64,000 bases of DNA. Origin: Aurantiacibacter xanthus. GTDB taxonomy: Bacteria; Pseudomonadota; Alphaproteobacteria; Sphingomonadales; Sphingomonadaceae. This document shows positions 47,599 through 55,660 of the stretch, one piece after another. Positions within the stretch are counted from its first letter, which is position 1. The number at the start of each line of letters is the position of its first letter. A program made the translations under genes and the position numbers. The DNA lies in contig NZ_QXFM01000020.1 of assembly GCF_003584015.1 (NCBI RefSeq), positions 16,950-80,949 of the forward strand, read 5' to 3'. Below the pieces are notes generated by a model that did no database searches, had not been told where the DNA came from, and worked only from the letters and a program-made list of their open reading frames with translations.

Positions 47599-48284
47599 GC
47601 CGACCTCGCCTGCGCAAAACCGCGCGCAAGGCGCTGGATCGCGTCGTAATCGTGAACGAATGTGCCGCGCGCCGGAGTGCGCACCGCCTGCAACAGGGCA
47701 GCCGCTGCATCCTGCGCCCTGACCGAGCGATAGCGCCGCTTCGATCCGTGCAGAAACAGGTCAGCCACCGGAGCCATGACCTGCCCGATCCCTTCGAGCA
47801 CCCGCCGCTCGCCCTCGCGCTGGCCGCGCAGCAGACCGGGTCGCAGGATATCGAGCCGCGCAAAACCGAGCTTGCGCAGCCCCTCTTCCGCCTCGCCCTT
47901 CACGCTGAGGTAGTGCGCCTTCGCATGGCGATCCGCCCCCACCGACGAGAGATGCACAAACTGCCGCGCCCCCGCCTGCTGCGCCGTCTCGGCCACACGC
48001 AGCACCAGCGTGCAATCGACTTCGCGCAAGCCCTCACGGCCCGCCTTCGCCTGGGTCGTGCCAAGCGTGCAGATCACCGCATCGGGGGCAATCGTGGCGA
48101 TGGCTTGCGGCCAGTCCTCGACCGGAGCGAGCATCATCTCCATCCGCCCGCCGCGCGGCAGCGGCACCTCGCGCCGTGCCAGCGCCAGCAGCGACAGGCC
48201 CGGCACCCCGCGCCCCTGAGCGATGACCTCGCCTCACACCAGCCCGGTCGCACCGACCAGCAGGACACGTGTGGGCTCAGACAT
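47595..48284 (-). pseudogene. NAD(P)-binding (atypical SDR) protein with in-frame TGA at codon 17
   Basis: The frame from ATG 48284 reads M-S-E-P-T-R-V-L-L-V-G-A-T-G-L-V, a standard Rossmann start, then a TGA at 48234-48236, then G-E-V-I-A-Q and an unbroken frame to 47595 (229 codons plus stop in total). The TGA sits where the family usually has Gly in G-x-x-G-x-x-G, so one base change from GGA would create it. The rest resembles NAD(P)H-binding reductase-like proteins (V-H-L-S-S-V-G-A; Y-L-S-V-K-G-E-A-E). A GTG at 48206 could start a product lacking the nucleotide-binding loop. The gene overlaps dgt by eight bases and the DUF938 gene by four. Confidence 0.75.
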
Positions 48285-49437
48285 TGGTCAGCCTGGCCGG
48301 GACTTCACCGAGGATGCGGCGGTATTGCTCGATGGCATAGCGGTCGGTCATCCCGGCGAGGAAGTCGGCGATATGCCTTGCGCGCTGCGGCTCTTGCGGC
48401 GGCAGGCTGGCGGTCCAGCCGGGCGGCATCAGCGAAGGGTCCTGATCATAGGCGGCATAGAGGCCGGCGATCACTTCGCGCGCGACACCGGCGGTCTGCA
48501 ATTGCTCCTCGTGATAGTAGAGCCGCTGGTACATGAACTTTTTCAACCTGCGCTCGCGCGCTGCCATTTCCGGTGAGAAGGCCGCGATGGGCCTCCCGGC
48601 GGCGCGGATTTCGTCGGCGCTGGAAATGCCCGCAAGATTGGCCCGCGTGGTTTCGAGCAGGTCGTTCACCATCAGCCCGATCTGGCTGCGCACCAGCTCG
48701 CGCAAAAGCTGTTTCTCGTCGGCAGCGGGGAAACGGCGCTCAATGGCGCGGAACTCTGCCTCGATAAAGTCGAGCGTCAGCAGATCGTCGAGCTTGAGGA
48801 ACCCGGCGCGATAGCCGTCGTCGATATCGTGGTTGTCGTAGGCGATGTCGTCGGCAAGCGCCGCCACCTGCGCTTCGAGCGAAGGCCACTGATCAAGATC
48901 AAGCGGAAAGGCCGCGTTCAGTTCCTGCAAGGCCCAGCGCGGTGCGCTCACAGGGCCGTTGTGCTTGGCTATGCCCTCCAGCAGCTCCCATGAGAGGTTA
49001 AGCCCGGGAATCCCGCAATAGGGGCTGTCGAGCCGCATCAGCACCCGCAAGGCATGTTCGTTATGGTCGAACCCGCCACGCGGCTCCAGCGCCGCATCGA
49101 GCGCTTCCTCGCCCGAGTGCCCGAACGGCGGATGCCCGAGATCGTGCGCGAGGCACAGCGCCTCGGTCAGATCCTCGTCGAGCCCGAGCTGGCGCGCGAC
49201 CACCCGGCCGATCTGCGCCACTTCGAGGCTGTGGGTGAGCCGCACCCGGTAGTGATCGCCATCGGGCGCGACGAACACCTGCGTCTTGCCCGCGAGACGG
49301 CGGAAGGCGATCGAGTGGATGATGCGGTCGCGGTCGCGCTGGAACACGCTGCGCGGGCCGCGCGCGCCGTCTCCTTCCTGAGCGAATTCGCGCCCGCGCG
49401 AGGCGGCAGGATTGGCGGCATAGGGGGCAAGAGGCAT
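48277..49437 (-). CDS. dgt: dGTP triphosphohydrolase-like HD-domain protein
   Basis: HD-superfamily dNTPase of about 386 residues, expected to hydrolyse dGTP or other dNTPs to nucleoside and triphosphate. Metal ligands: His69 in L-T-H-S-L-E-V-A, and H98-D99 in C-L-A-H-D-L-G-H-P-P-F-G-H. The A-D-D-I-A-Y-D motif gives the last Asp. The opening R-S-V-F-Q-R-D-R-D-R-I-I-H-S-I-A-F-R-R-L is typical. I chose ATG 49437 (M-P-L-A-P-Y); the frame runs 15 residues further upstream. It is first in a three-gene unit with overlapping ends. Confidence 0.92.
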   Translation of the reverse strand: MPLAPYAANPAASRGREFAQEGDGARGPRSVFQRDRDRIIHSIAFRRLAGKTQVFVAPDGDHYRVRLTHSLEVAQIGRVVARQLGLDEDLTEALCLAHDLGHPPFGHSGEEALDAALEPRGGFDHNEHALRVLMRLDSPYCGIPGLNLSWELLEGIAKHNGPVSAPRWALQELNAAFPLDLDQWPSLEAQVAALADDIAYDNHDIDDGYRAGFLKLDDLLTLDFIEAEFRAIERRFPAADEKQLLRELVRSQIGLMVNDLLETTRANLAGISSADEIRAAGRPIAAFSPEMAARERRLKKFMYQRLYYHEEQLQTAGVAREVIAGLYAAYDQDPSLMPPGWTASLPPQEPQRARHIADFLAGMTDRYAIEQYRRILGEVPARLTNV

Positions 49438-49542
49438 GGGCCATGCGCTAGTGCGCGCGCCCTGCCCCCGCAACCGGAACATTTGCCGAACCTCGCCGCA
49501 GGGGGCGTGCTGCGCGCCGATTTCCTCCGGCGCGCGCCCTCC

Positions 49543-50964
49543 CTAGTCGGCAAGCGCCTTGTTGATCTCCTCGACCATCTTCTTGGCATCGGCGAGCAGC
49601 ATCATGGTCTGGTCCATGTAGAACACGTCGTTGTCGACGCCCGCATAGCCCACCCCGCCCATCGAGCGCTTGATGAAGAACACCTGCCGCGCCTTGTCGA
49701 CATCGAACACCGGCATCCCGTAGATCGGGCTCGACTTGTCGGTCTTGGCCGCCGGGTTCACCACGTCGTTCGCGCCGATGATGAAGGCGACGTCGCACTG
49801 GGCGAACTCGGAGTTGATGTCCTCCAGTTCGAACACCTTGTCGTAGTCGACGCTGGCTTCGGCGAGCAGCACGTTCATGTGCCCCGGCATCCGGCCCGCG
49901 ACCGGGTGGATCGCGAACTTCACCTCGACGCCCTGTTCTTCGAGCAGGTCGGTCATCTCGCGCAAGGCGTGCTGCGCCTGCGCCACGGCCATGCCGTAGC
50001 CCGGTATGACGATGACCTTGTCGGCCTGTTTGAGCATGAAGGCGGCGTCGTCGGCGCTGCCCTGCTTGTAGGGCCGCTGCTCGCGCGCCTCGCGTGCGGG
50101 GCCACTCGCCTCGGCCCCGAATCCGCCCGCGATCACGGCGAGGAACTGGCGGTTCATCGCCCGGCACATGATGTAGGAGAGGATCGCCCCCGAAGCGCCG
50201 ACCAGCGCGCCGGTGATGATCATCGCGGTGTTGTGGAGCGTAAACCCCATCGCCGCCGCCGCCCAGCCCGAGTACGAGTTGAGCATCGAGACCACGACCG
50301 GCATGTCGGCCCCGCCGATGGGGATGATCAGCAGGAAGCCGATCACGAAGGCGAGCACGGTCAACGCCACGATCAGCGGCAAGGTCGCCTCAGGTGCGGC
50401 CATGGCGAACAGCACGGTGAGCACGATAATCGCCGCGAGTGTGCCGAGGTTGATCACATGCCGCGCGGGCAGCAGGATCGGCGAGCCCTTCATCCGGCCC
50501 GAAAGCTTGGCAAAGGCGATGACCGAGCCCGAGAAGGTGATCGCACCGATGGCTATGCCCAGCGCCATCTCGATCTTGGAGACGGTGTTGATCCCGCCGT
50601 CCGCGTCGAGAATGCCGAAAGCCTCGGGGCTGAGATAGGCCGCCCAGCCCACCAGCACGGCGGCAAGGCCGACCAGCGAGTGAAAGGCCGCGACCAGCTC
50701 GGGCATCGCGGTCATGGCGATGCGGCGGGCGATGGTCACGCCGATGAGCGCGCCGATCAGGATCGCGACGCCGATCTCGACGATGTTCGCGATCTGGTGC
50801 GTGATCAGCGTGGTGATGACGGCAATGGCCATGCCGACCATGCCGTAGCGGTTGCCCTTGCGACTCGTCTCGGGGCTGGAGAGCCCGCGCAGCGCGAGGA
50901 TGAAGAACACCCCCGCCACGAGATAGGCGAAGGCGACCCATGGGGAGAGAGCAAGGTGCGCCAT
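49543..50964 (-). CDS. pntB: NAD(P) transhydrogenase subunit beta
   Basis: Membrane subunit of the proton-translocating transhydrogenase, which makes NADPH from NADH using the proton gradient. It is 473 residues: about nine hydrophobic helices, then the soluble NADP(H)-binding domain III with V-I-P-G-Y-G-M-A-V-A-Q-A-Q-H near residue 315 and the K-R-S-M-G-x-G-Y-A-G pattern near 433. It is last of pntAA-pntAB-pntB and is separated from pntAB by a gap that contains an inverted repeat. Confidence 0.96.
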   Translation of the reverse strand: MAHLALSPWVAFAYLVAGVFFILALRGLSSPETSRKGNRYGMVGMAIAVITTLITHQIANIVEIGVAILIGALIGVTIARRIAMTAMPELVAAFHSLVGLAAVLVGWAAYLSPEAFGILDADGGINTVSKIEMALGIAIGAITFSGSVIAFAKLSGRMKGSPILLPARHVINLGTLAAIIVLTVLFAMAAPEATLPLIVALTVLAFVIGFLLIIPIGGADMPVVVSMLNSYSGWAAAAMGFTLHNTAMIITGALVGASGAILSYIMCRAMNRQFLAVIAGGFGAEASGPAREAREQRPYKQGSADDAAFMLKQADKVIVIPGYGMAVAQAQHALREMTDLLEEQGVEVKFAIHPVAGRMPGHMNVLLAEASVDYDKVFELEDINSEFAQCDVAFIIGANDVVNPAAKTDKSSPIYGMPVFDVDKARQVFFIKRSMGGVGYAGVDNDVFYMDQTMMLLADAKKMVEEINKALAD

Positions 50965-50977
50965 CAGCCTGCCTTCC

Positions 50978-51041
50978 CCGTTCGCATCGAGCGAAGTCGA
51001 GATGCCGCGCGCCGTGTCTCGACTGCGCTCGACACGAACGG
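50978..51041. repeat. Inverted repeat between pntAB and pntB
   Basis: The left arm (50978-51002) and the reverse complement of the right arm (51017-51041) share CCGTTCGxxTCGAGCGxAGTCGAGA with two mismatched positions, enclosing 14 bases. This is a different repeat family from the CTGAGC type in the atp operon, though the CCGTTCG edge is similar. It lies within an operon, not at its end. Confidence 0.78.
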
Positions 51042-51058
51042 AAGCCGTGCAAGAGGCA

Positions 51059-51343
51059 TCACTTCCTCTCCTTCTTCTTGTACATGGCCAGCATCCGCTC
51101 GGTCACGGCAAAGCCGCCGAAGATGTTGACGGAGGCCAGCACCACCGCGCCAAGGCCAACCCACTTGGCGAGCCCCTCCCCCGCCTCGGCCGCCGCAATC
51201 AGCGCGCCGACGATAATCACCGAGGAAATCGCGTTGGTCACCGCCATCAGCGGCGTATGCAGCGCGGGCGTGACCGACCACACGACGTAATAGCCCACGA
51301 AGCAGGCCATCACGAAGATCGACAGGATTGCGATAAAGTCCAT
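51059..51343 (-). CDS. pntAB: NAD(P) transhydrogenase subunit alpha part 2
   Basis: Small membrane part of the alpha subunit, 94 residues with three hydrophobic helices. In E. coli this is fused to the NAD domain as PntA; here, as in Rhodospirillum rubrum, it is a separate gene. G-Y-Y-V-V-W-S-V-T-P-A-L-H-T-P-L-M-A-V-T near residue 20 is conserved in the family. It starts three bases after pntAA ends. Confidence 0.93.
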   Translation of the reverse strand: MDFIAILSIFVMACFVGYYVVWSVTPALHTPLMAVTNAISSVIIVGALIAAAEAGEGLAKWVGLGAVVLASVNIFGGFAVTERMLAMYKKKERK

Positions 51344-51346
51344 GGT

Positions 51347-52468
51347 CTATCCCTTCAGCCTCTCGCTCACCACTGCGCCCCCGCGCGTCAGCCGCACGGC
51401 ATCGCCGATCTCCTCGTCGAGCACCGGCTTGCCCGCCTCCTTGTCCCAGAAGGCGCTGAGGAAGTTGAACAGGTTGCGCGCATAAAGCGCCGAGGCGTCC
51501 GCCGCGAGGTGGGCGGGCGTGTTCGCATAGCCCATGATGAAGACGCCGTGCTTCTCCACCACCTGGTCGGGCACCGATCCCTCGACATTCCCGCCCTGTG
51601 CGACCGCAAGATCGAAGATCACGCTGCCGGGCTTCATCGTCGCGATCTGCGCGTCGGAGATCAGGCGCGGTGCGGCCCGGCCCGGAATCAGCGCGGTGGT
51701 GATCACGATGTCCTGCTTGGCGATATGGCTGGAGACCAGCTCGGCCTGCGCCTGCTGGTATTCCTCGCTCATCTCGGTGGCATAGCCGCCCGAGCCTTCG
51801 CCCTCGATCCCCGCCACACTTTCGACGAAGATCGGCTTCGCGCCGAGCGAGAGGATCTGCTCCCTGGTGGCCGAACGCACATCGGTCGCGCTGACCTGCG
51901 CGCCGAGCCTGCGCGCGGTGGCAATCGCCTGCAACCCCGCCACGCCCACACCCATCACGAAACACTTGGCGGCAGAAACCGTGCCCGCCGCCGTCATCAT
52001 CATGGGAAAGGCGCGGCCATACTGGTTGGCGGCGGCCAGCACGGCCTTGTAGCCGGCAAGGTTCGACTGGCTGGAGAGCACGTCCATGCTCTGCGCCCGC
52101 GTGATGCGGGGCATGAATTCCATCGCCAGCGCCTCGAAACCGGCCGCAGCATAGGCATTAACCCGCTCGCGCTGCGCGAACGGATCGAACACCGCCGCCA
52201 CCCAGGCTCCCGGCTTCGCCCCGGTCAGCGCCATCACGTCGGGCGCCTGCACGCCGAGCACGATATCGGCCCCGGCCACCGCCCCGGCGGCAGAGACGAC
52301 CTCGGCGCCCGCCTCACGGTAGGCAGTATCAGCTATGGAGGCGGAAGCGCCTGCCCCCTCCTCCACTGCCATGGTTGCGCCCAGTGCGATGAATTTTTTC
52401 ACCGTCTCGGGCGAGGCGGCCACTCGGGTTTCTCCGGCGGCCTGCTCTTTCAGTACCGCGATCCGCAT
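51347..52468 (-). CDS. pntAA: NAD(P) transhydrogenase subunit alpha part 1 (NAD-binding)
   Basis: Soluble NAD(H)-binding domain I of the transhydrogenase, 373 residues, homologous to alanine dehydrogenase. M-R-I-A-V-L-K-E at the start and the dinucleotide motif V-M-G-V-G-V-A-G-L-Q-A near residue 172 are visible; the R-x-x-x-x-D loop D-V-R-S-A-T-R-E-Q follows. First gene of the pnt operon, 21 bases downstream of the small cytochrome oxidase subunit gene. Confidence 0.95.
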   Translation of the reverse strand: MRIAVLKEQAAGETRVAASPETVKKFIALGATMAVEEGAGASASIADTAYREAGAEVVSAAGAVAGADIVLGVQAPDVMALTGAKPGAWVAAVFDPFAQRERVNAYAAAGFEALAMEFMPRITRAQSMDVLSSQSNLAGYKAVLAAANQYGRAFPMMMTAAGTVSAAKCFVMGVGVAGLQAIATARRLGAQVSATDVRSATREQILSLGAKPIFVESVAGIEGEGSGGYATEMSEEYQQAQAELVSSHIAKQDIVITTALIPGRAAPRLISDAQIATMKPGSVIFDLAVAQGGNVEGSVPDQVVEKHGVFIMGYANTPAHLAADASALYARNLFNFLSAFWDKEAGKPVLDEEIGDAVRLTRGGAVVSERLKG

Positions 52469-52488
52469 CCTCTCTTACGCGGGTCGGG

Positions 52489-52611
52489 TCAGGAAACGAG
52501 GATGACGACGATCGCCACTATCACTGCCAGCAGCGGAACGGTCCACTTCAGCATGCCGATGAAGCCGGCATAGGTTTCGCGCGCGTCGTTCAGGTCTTGT
52601 TGTTGAGCCAT
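52489..52611 (-). CDS. aa3-type cytochrome c oxidase subunit IV-like peptide
   Basis: A 40-residue protein: a polar N-terminus M-A-Q-Q-Q-D-L-N-D-A-R-E-T-Y-A-G-F followed by one transmembrane helix to the C-terminus. This matches the short bacterial aa3 oxidase subunit IV family (A-R-E-T-Y-x-G-F-I), an accessory helix of the terminal oxidase. It sits 20 bases ahead of pntAA and probably shares its promoter. In my experience of alphaproteobacterial genomes this peptide is often found beside pnt genes. Confidence 0.85.
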   Translation of the reverse strand: MAQQQDLNDARETYAGFIGMLKWTVPLLAVIVAIVVILVS

Positions 52612-52707
52612 GGGTATTCCTGCCTCTTACATGATGGAAATTGCTTCGATCCTTGCTCTATCTTCCCACGGCCCGGTGCTCAAGCTCTGCTTAAGGCCCT
52701 TTTTACC

Positions 52708-52717
52708 AACCATGGTT
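52708..52717. promoter_or_regulatory. AACCATGGTT palindrome in divergent promoter region
   Basis: A perfect ten-base palindrome lies in an AT-richer stretch of the 155-base spacer between the divergent oxidase-peptide/pnt operon and the NtrC-like regulator, 50 bases before the regulator start. It could be an operator for the regulator. TTAA occurs on both sides but not with CtrA spacing. Confidence 0.3.
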
Positions 52718-52766
52718 AAAAGCGACCTTTGCAATGGCCCGCTGCGGGCAAGGACAGTAGGAAACC

Positions 52767-54188
52767 ATGGCCGAGCCTGAACAGCGCCTCTTGATGCTGA
52801 TTGACGACGAGCCCGCGCAAAGCCGCCTGATCACGGCGCTTGCCGCGCGCGAAGGATGGCGCACGCTGGTGGTGGACGATGCCGAAAAGGCCATCGCCAC
52901 CCTCGGCACGCGGCAGGGCATGCAACTTTCCGCCATCATCCTCGACCAGTGGGTGCCCGGCGACGAGGCCTGCGACCTGATCGCCGAACTGAAGAACCGC
53001 CGCCCCGCCCTGCCGATCCTGATGCTGACCGCCAGTACCTCGCCGCTGCTTGCGGTCGAAGCCATGCGCGCCGGGGCCACCGACTATCTGGTGAAACCCG
53101 TCGCGCCCGACCGGCTGATGCAGGCGCTGCGCAACTCTACCCATTCGGAAACCCCGCGCGACGAACTCACGCCGCTCACCGAGAAGATGCCCGCCGATCT
53201 CGACTTCGACGCGATGGTCGGCACCGCGCCCACCTTTCGCGATGCACTGGCCAAGGCGGCCAAGGCGGCGCGCGGCCACGGCACGGTGCTGATCGAAGGC
53301 GAAAGCGGCACCGGCAAGGAGATGCTGGTGCGCGCGATGCACGGGGCCAGCCCGCGCGCGAAGACAGCATTCCGCATGATCAACATCGCCGGCGTTTCGG
53401 CCAGCAGCCTCGAATCGCTGCTGTTCGGGCACGAGAAGGGCGCGTTCCCCGGCGCCTTCGAAAAGCAGGTCGGTGCCTTGCAGAACTGCGACGGCGGCAC
53501 CCTGGTGCTCGACGAGGTGGACCGCCTGCCGCTCGACCTGCAGGACCGCCTGATCGAAGTGATGACCAACAATTCGGTCCGCCCGATCGGGGCCACCTAT
53601 TCCTACAAGATCGACGTGCGGATCATCTCCGCCAGCAACCTGCCGCTGGCCGACCTCGCCGATGCCGGCCACTTCCGGTCCGAACTGCTCGACCTGATCT
53701 CGCGCACCACCATTCACCTGCCCCCCTTGCGCGAACGCAACCGCGATATCGGCGCGCTGACCCGCTACTTCCTGCACCGGATCGGCCAGCAGCCGGGCCT
53801 GCGCCCGCTTGGCATCACCTCCGATGCGCTGCGCCTGTTCGGTGCCTACGACTGGCCCGGCAACGTGCGCCAGTTGCAGACCGTGCTGTTCCGCGCCGCC
53901 GTGTTCTGCGAGGGCGACGCACTCACCGCCGACGACTTCCCGCAACTGCGCGAACTGGTCGGCGAGATCGAGCCCGTCGCCCGCTCGCCGATGCGCGACA
54001 GCGCGGGGGTGATGCTCTACACCGAAGACGGCAACCTGCGCCCGCTCGAGGAAATCGAGGCCGACGTGATCCGCCTCGCCATCGGCCACTATCGCGGCCG
54101 CATGACCGAAGTGGCGCGCCGTTTGGGCATTGGCCGCTCGACGCTGTACCGCAAGCTGAGCGACCTCGGGATCGACAACGCGGCGTGA
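52767..54188 (+). CDS. NtrC-family response regulator with altered GAFTGA loop
   Basis: A 473-residue three-domain regulator. Receiver: acidic pair D13-D14, phospho-acceptor Asp60 in I-I-L-D-Q-W, Lys110 in Y-L-V-K-P. AAA+ domain: Walker A G-E-S-G-T-G-K at 178-184, Walker B L-V-L-D-E-V near 252. C-terminal Fis-type helix-turn-helix: M-T-E-V-A-R-R-L-G-I-G-R-S-T-L-Y. The sigma-54 contact loop, normally G-A-F-T-G-A, is G-A-F-P-G-A at 225-230, so sigma-54 activation is questionable. No histidine kinase is adjacent. The start follows only a weak ribosome site; M-A-E-P-E-Q-R is the natural N-terminus. Confidence 0.9.
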   Translation: MAEPEQRLLMLIDDEPAQSRLITALAAREGWRTLVVDDAEKAIATLGTRQGMQLSAIILDQWVPGDEACDLIAELKNRRPALPILMLTASTSPLLAVEAMRAGATDYLVKPVAPDRLMQALRNSTHSETPRDELTPLTEKMPADLDFDAMVGTAPTFRDALAKAAKAARGHGTVLIEGESGTGKEMLVRAMHGASPRAKTAFRMINIAGVSASSLESLLFGHEKGAFPGAFEKQVGALQNCDGGTLVLDEVDRLPLDLQDRLIEVMTNNSVRPIGATYSYKIDVRIISASNLPLADLADAGHFRSELLDLISRTTIHLPPLRERNRDIGALTRYFLHRIGQQPGLRPLGITSDALRLFGAYDWPGNVRQLQTVLFRAAVFCEGDALTADDFPQLRELVGEIEPVARSPMRDSAGVMLYTEDGNLRPLEEIEADVIRLAIGHYRGRMTEVARRLGIGRSTLYRKLSDLGIDNAA

Positions 54189-54197
54189 TTGGTTTTG

Positions 54198-54219
54198 CGA
54201 AAGCCCATCCGGGCTTTCG
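54198..54219 (+). terminator. Hairpin after the NtrC-like regulator
   Basis: CGAAAGCCC (54198-54206) pairs perfectly with GGGCTTTCG (54211-54219) around ATCC, nine bases after the stop codon. A second hairpin, CGGCCCC-TGT-GGGGCCG at 54280-54296 followed by TTT, lies closer to the convergent folP stop. The spacer of 117 bases holds no gene. Confidence 0.7.
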
Positions 54220-54305
54220 TCCTCGGTGCTGTTCCCTCCGCTTCGCTGCGGGGCACCTCCGGGCGGCCGGTCGGCCTTGCGGCCCCTGTGGGGCCGTTTG
54301 CCGCA

Positions 54306-55430
54306 TCAGGAGACCAGCCCCGCAAAGTCGGTCAATGCCGCATCTCTCAGCCCGCGCCACACGTTGCGCGCCTGCACCGTCTCGAACACGTCGTGGACGC
54401 GCAGCAGGTGATAGCCCGCGTCCATCCCCAGTTGCGCCAGCGTCAGCGACCCGCCGAGCCGCTGGTGCGCCGCCACCTCGTTGCTGAGCGCACCGATCAT
54501 CCGCTTCCGGCTCGCCCCCAGCAGCAGCGGCTGGCCCAGCGCATGGAACAGCGGCAGCGCATTGAGCAGCGCGAGGTTCTCCGCCAGCGTCTTGCCGAAG
54601 CCCACCCCCGGATCGAGCACGATACTCTCGCGCACGATCCCCGCCGCCAGCGCCGCATCGCGCCGCTCCTTCAGCCAGTCGAACACGTCGAAGGCGACGG
54701 CGGTGTAGGAGCCATCCCTGTGCAGCTCCTCGGCGGCCTCGACGCTCGCGCCGGGGGCGTGCATCAGGATCACCGGAGCCCCGCTCGCAGCGGCATAGGC
54801 CAGACTGCGCGGATCGTGGCGCAGGGCGGACACATCGTTGATCACATGCGCCCCCGCTGCGAGCGCCGCTTCCATCACCGCCGGTCGCCGGGTGTCGATG
54901 CTGACCGCCGCGCCCATCGCCGCGCAGACCTCAATCGCGGGGACGACGCGCTTGATCTCGTCGCCCTCCCACACGGTGGCCGCGCCCGGACGGGTACTCT
55001 CGCCGCCCACGTCGAGGATCGCCGCGCCCGCCTCGTGCATGGTGGCGGCCTGCGCACGCATGGCCGCGGGGTCGTCCATGAACTGGCCGCCGTCGGAGAA
55101 GCTGTCGGGGGTGACGTTGAGGATGCCCATCACCTGCGGCTGGTCGAGCCGGATCGTGCGCTCCCCGCATTGCAGCGGCGGGTGGACGCGCTGAAGGTCG
55201 GCCCACTGCGCCGCGCCTTCGTCTGCGAGGCCTGGGGACAGCTCCGCCAGCGCCGCATCCATGCCCGCGCGGGTGACGACCTGCCGCGACACCACCGCGC
55301 TGCCGGAGCGCACAATCACTGCCAACTCTCGCGCATAGACCATTGATCCGCCAAGACGAACAGCATCACCTTCGACCGCCTGCGGCCCGTTCACGGTGGT
55401 CAGCGGCTGGAGGTAGACGGTCTGGCTCAT
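54306..55430 (-). CDS. folP: Dihydropteroate synthase
   Basis: Folate-pathway enzyme joining 6-hydroxymethyl-dihydropterin diphosphate to p-aminobenzoate; target of sulfonamides. It is 374 residues, about 90 longer than E. coli FolP. The pterin motif M-G-I-L-N-V-T-P-D-S-F-S-D-G-G begins at residue 101, then G-G-E-S-T-R-P-G and the C-terminal R-V-H-D-V. The roughly 100-residue N-terminal extension (with its own Arg-rich and acidic parts) has no motif I can name. ATG 55430 is well placed. It converges with the NtrC-like regulator. Confidence 0.94.
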   Translation of the reverse strand: MSQTVYLQPLTTVNGPQAVEGDAVRLGGSMVYARELAVIVRSGSAVVSRQVVTRAGMDAALAELSPGLADEGAAQWADLQRVHPPLQCGERTIRLDQPQVMGILNVTPDSFSDGGQFMDDPAAMRAQAATMHEAGAAILDVGGESTRPGAATVWEGDEIKRVVPAIEVCAAMGAAVSIDTRRPAVMEAALAAGAHVINDVSALRHDPRSLAYAAASGAPVILMHAPGASVEAAEELHRDGSYTAVAFDVFDWLKERRDAALAAGIVRESIVLDPGVGFGKTLAENLALLNALPLFHALGQPLLLGASRKRMIGALSNEVAAHQRLGGSLTLAQLGMDAGYHLLRVHDVFETVQARNVWRGLRDAALTDFAGLVS

Positions 55431-55660
55431 CGTTCAGCTTTCTGCGGCTTTTCCTGCAAGGGTGTTACAGGTGTGACAGAGTACAGGGGAAGAAAACCCT
55501 CTGCTCATTCTCTTGCACAGTTGCGGTTCCTTTGCGGGCGGTTCGCGCGCGGTTCAAGCACAGGTGGCGGGGCGTAGGAAAGGGGGTTTGGGGGTGCGCG
55601 AGCCTCGTGTGCATAGTCATGAGGTAGATTGGTTGGTTGTGCACGGTAAAGTTTGGAGCC

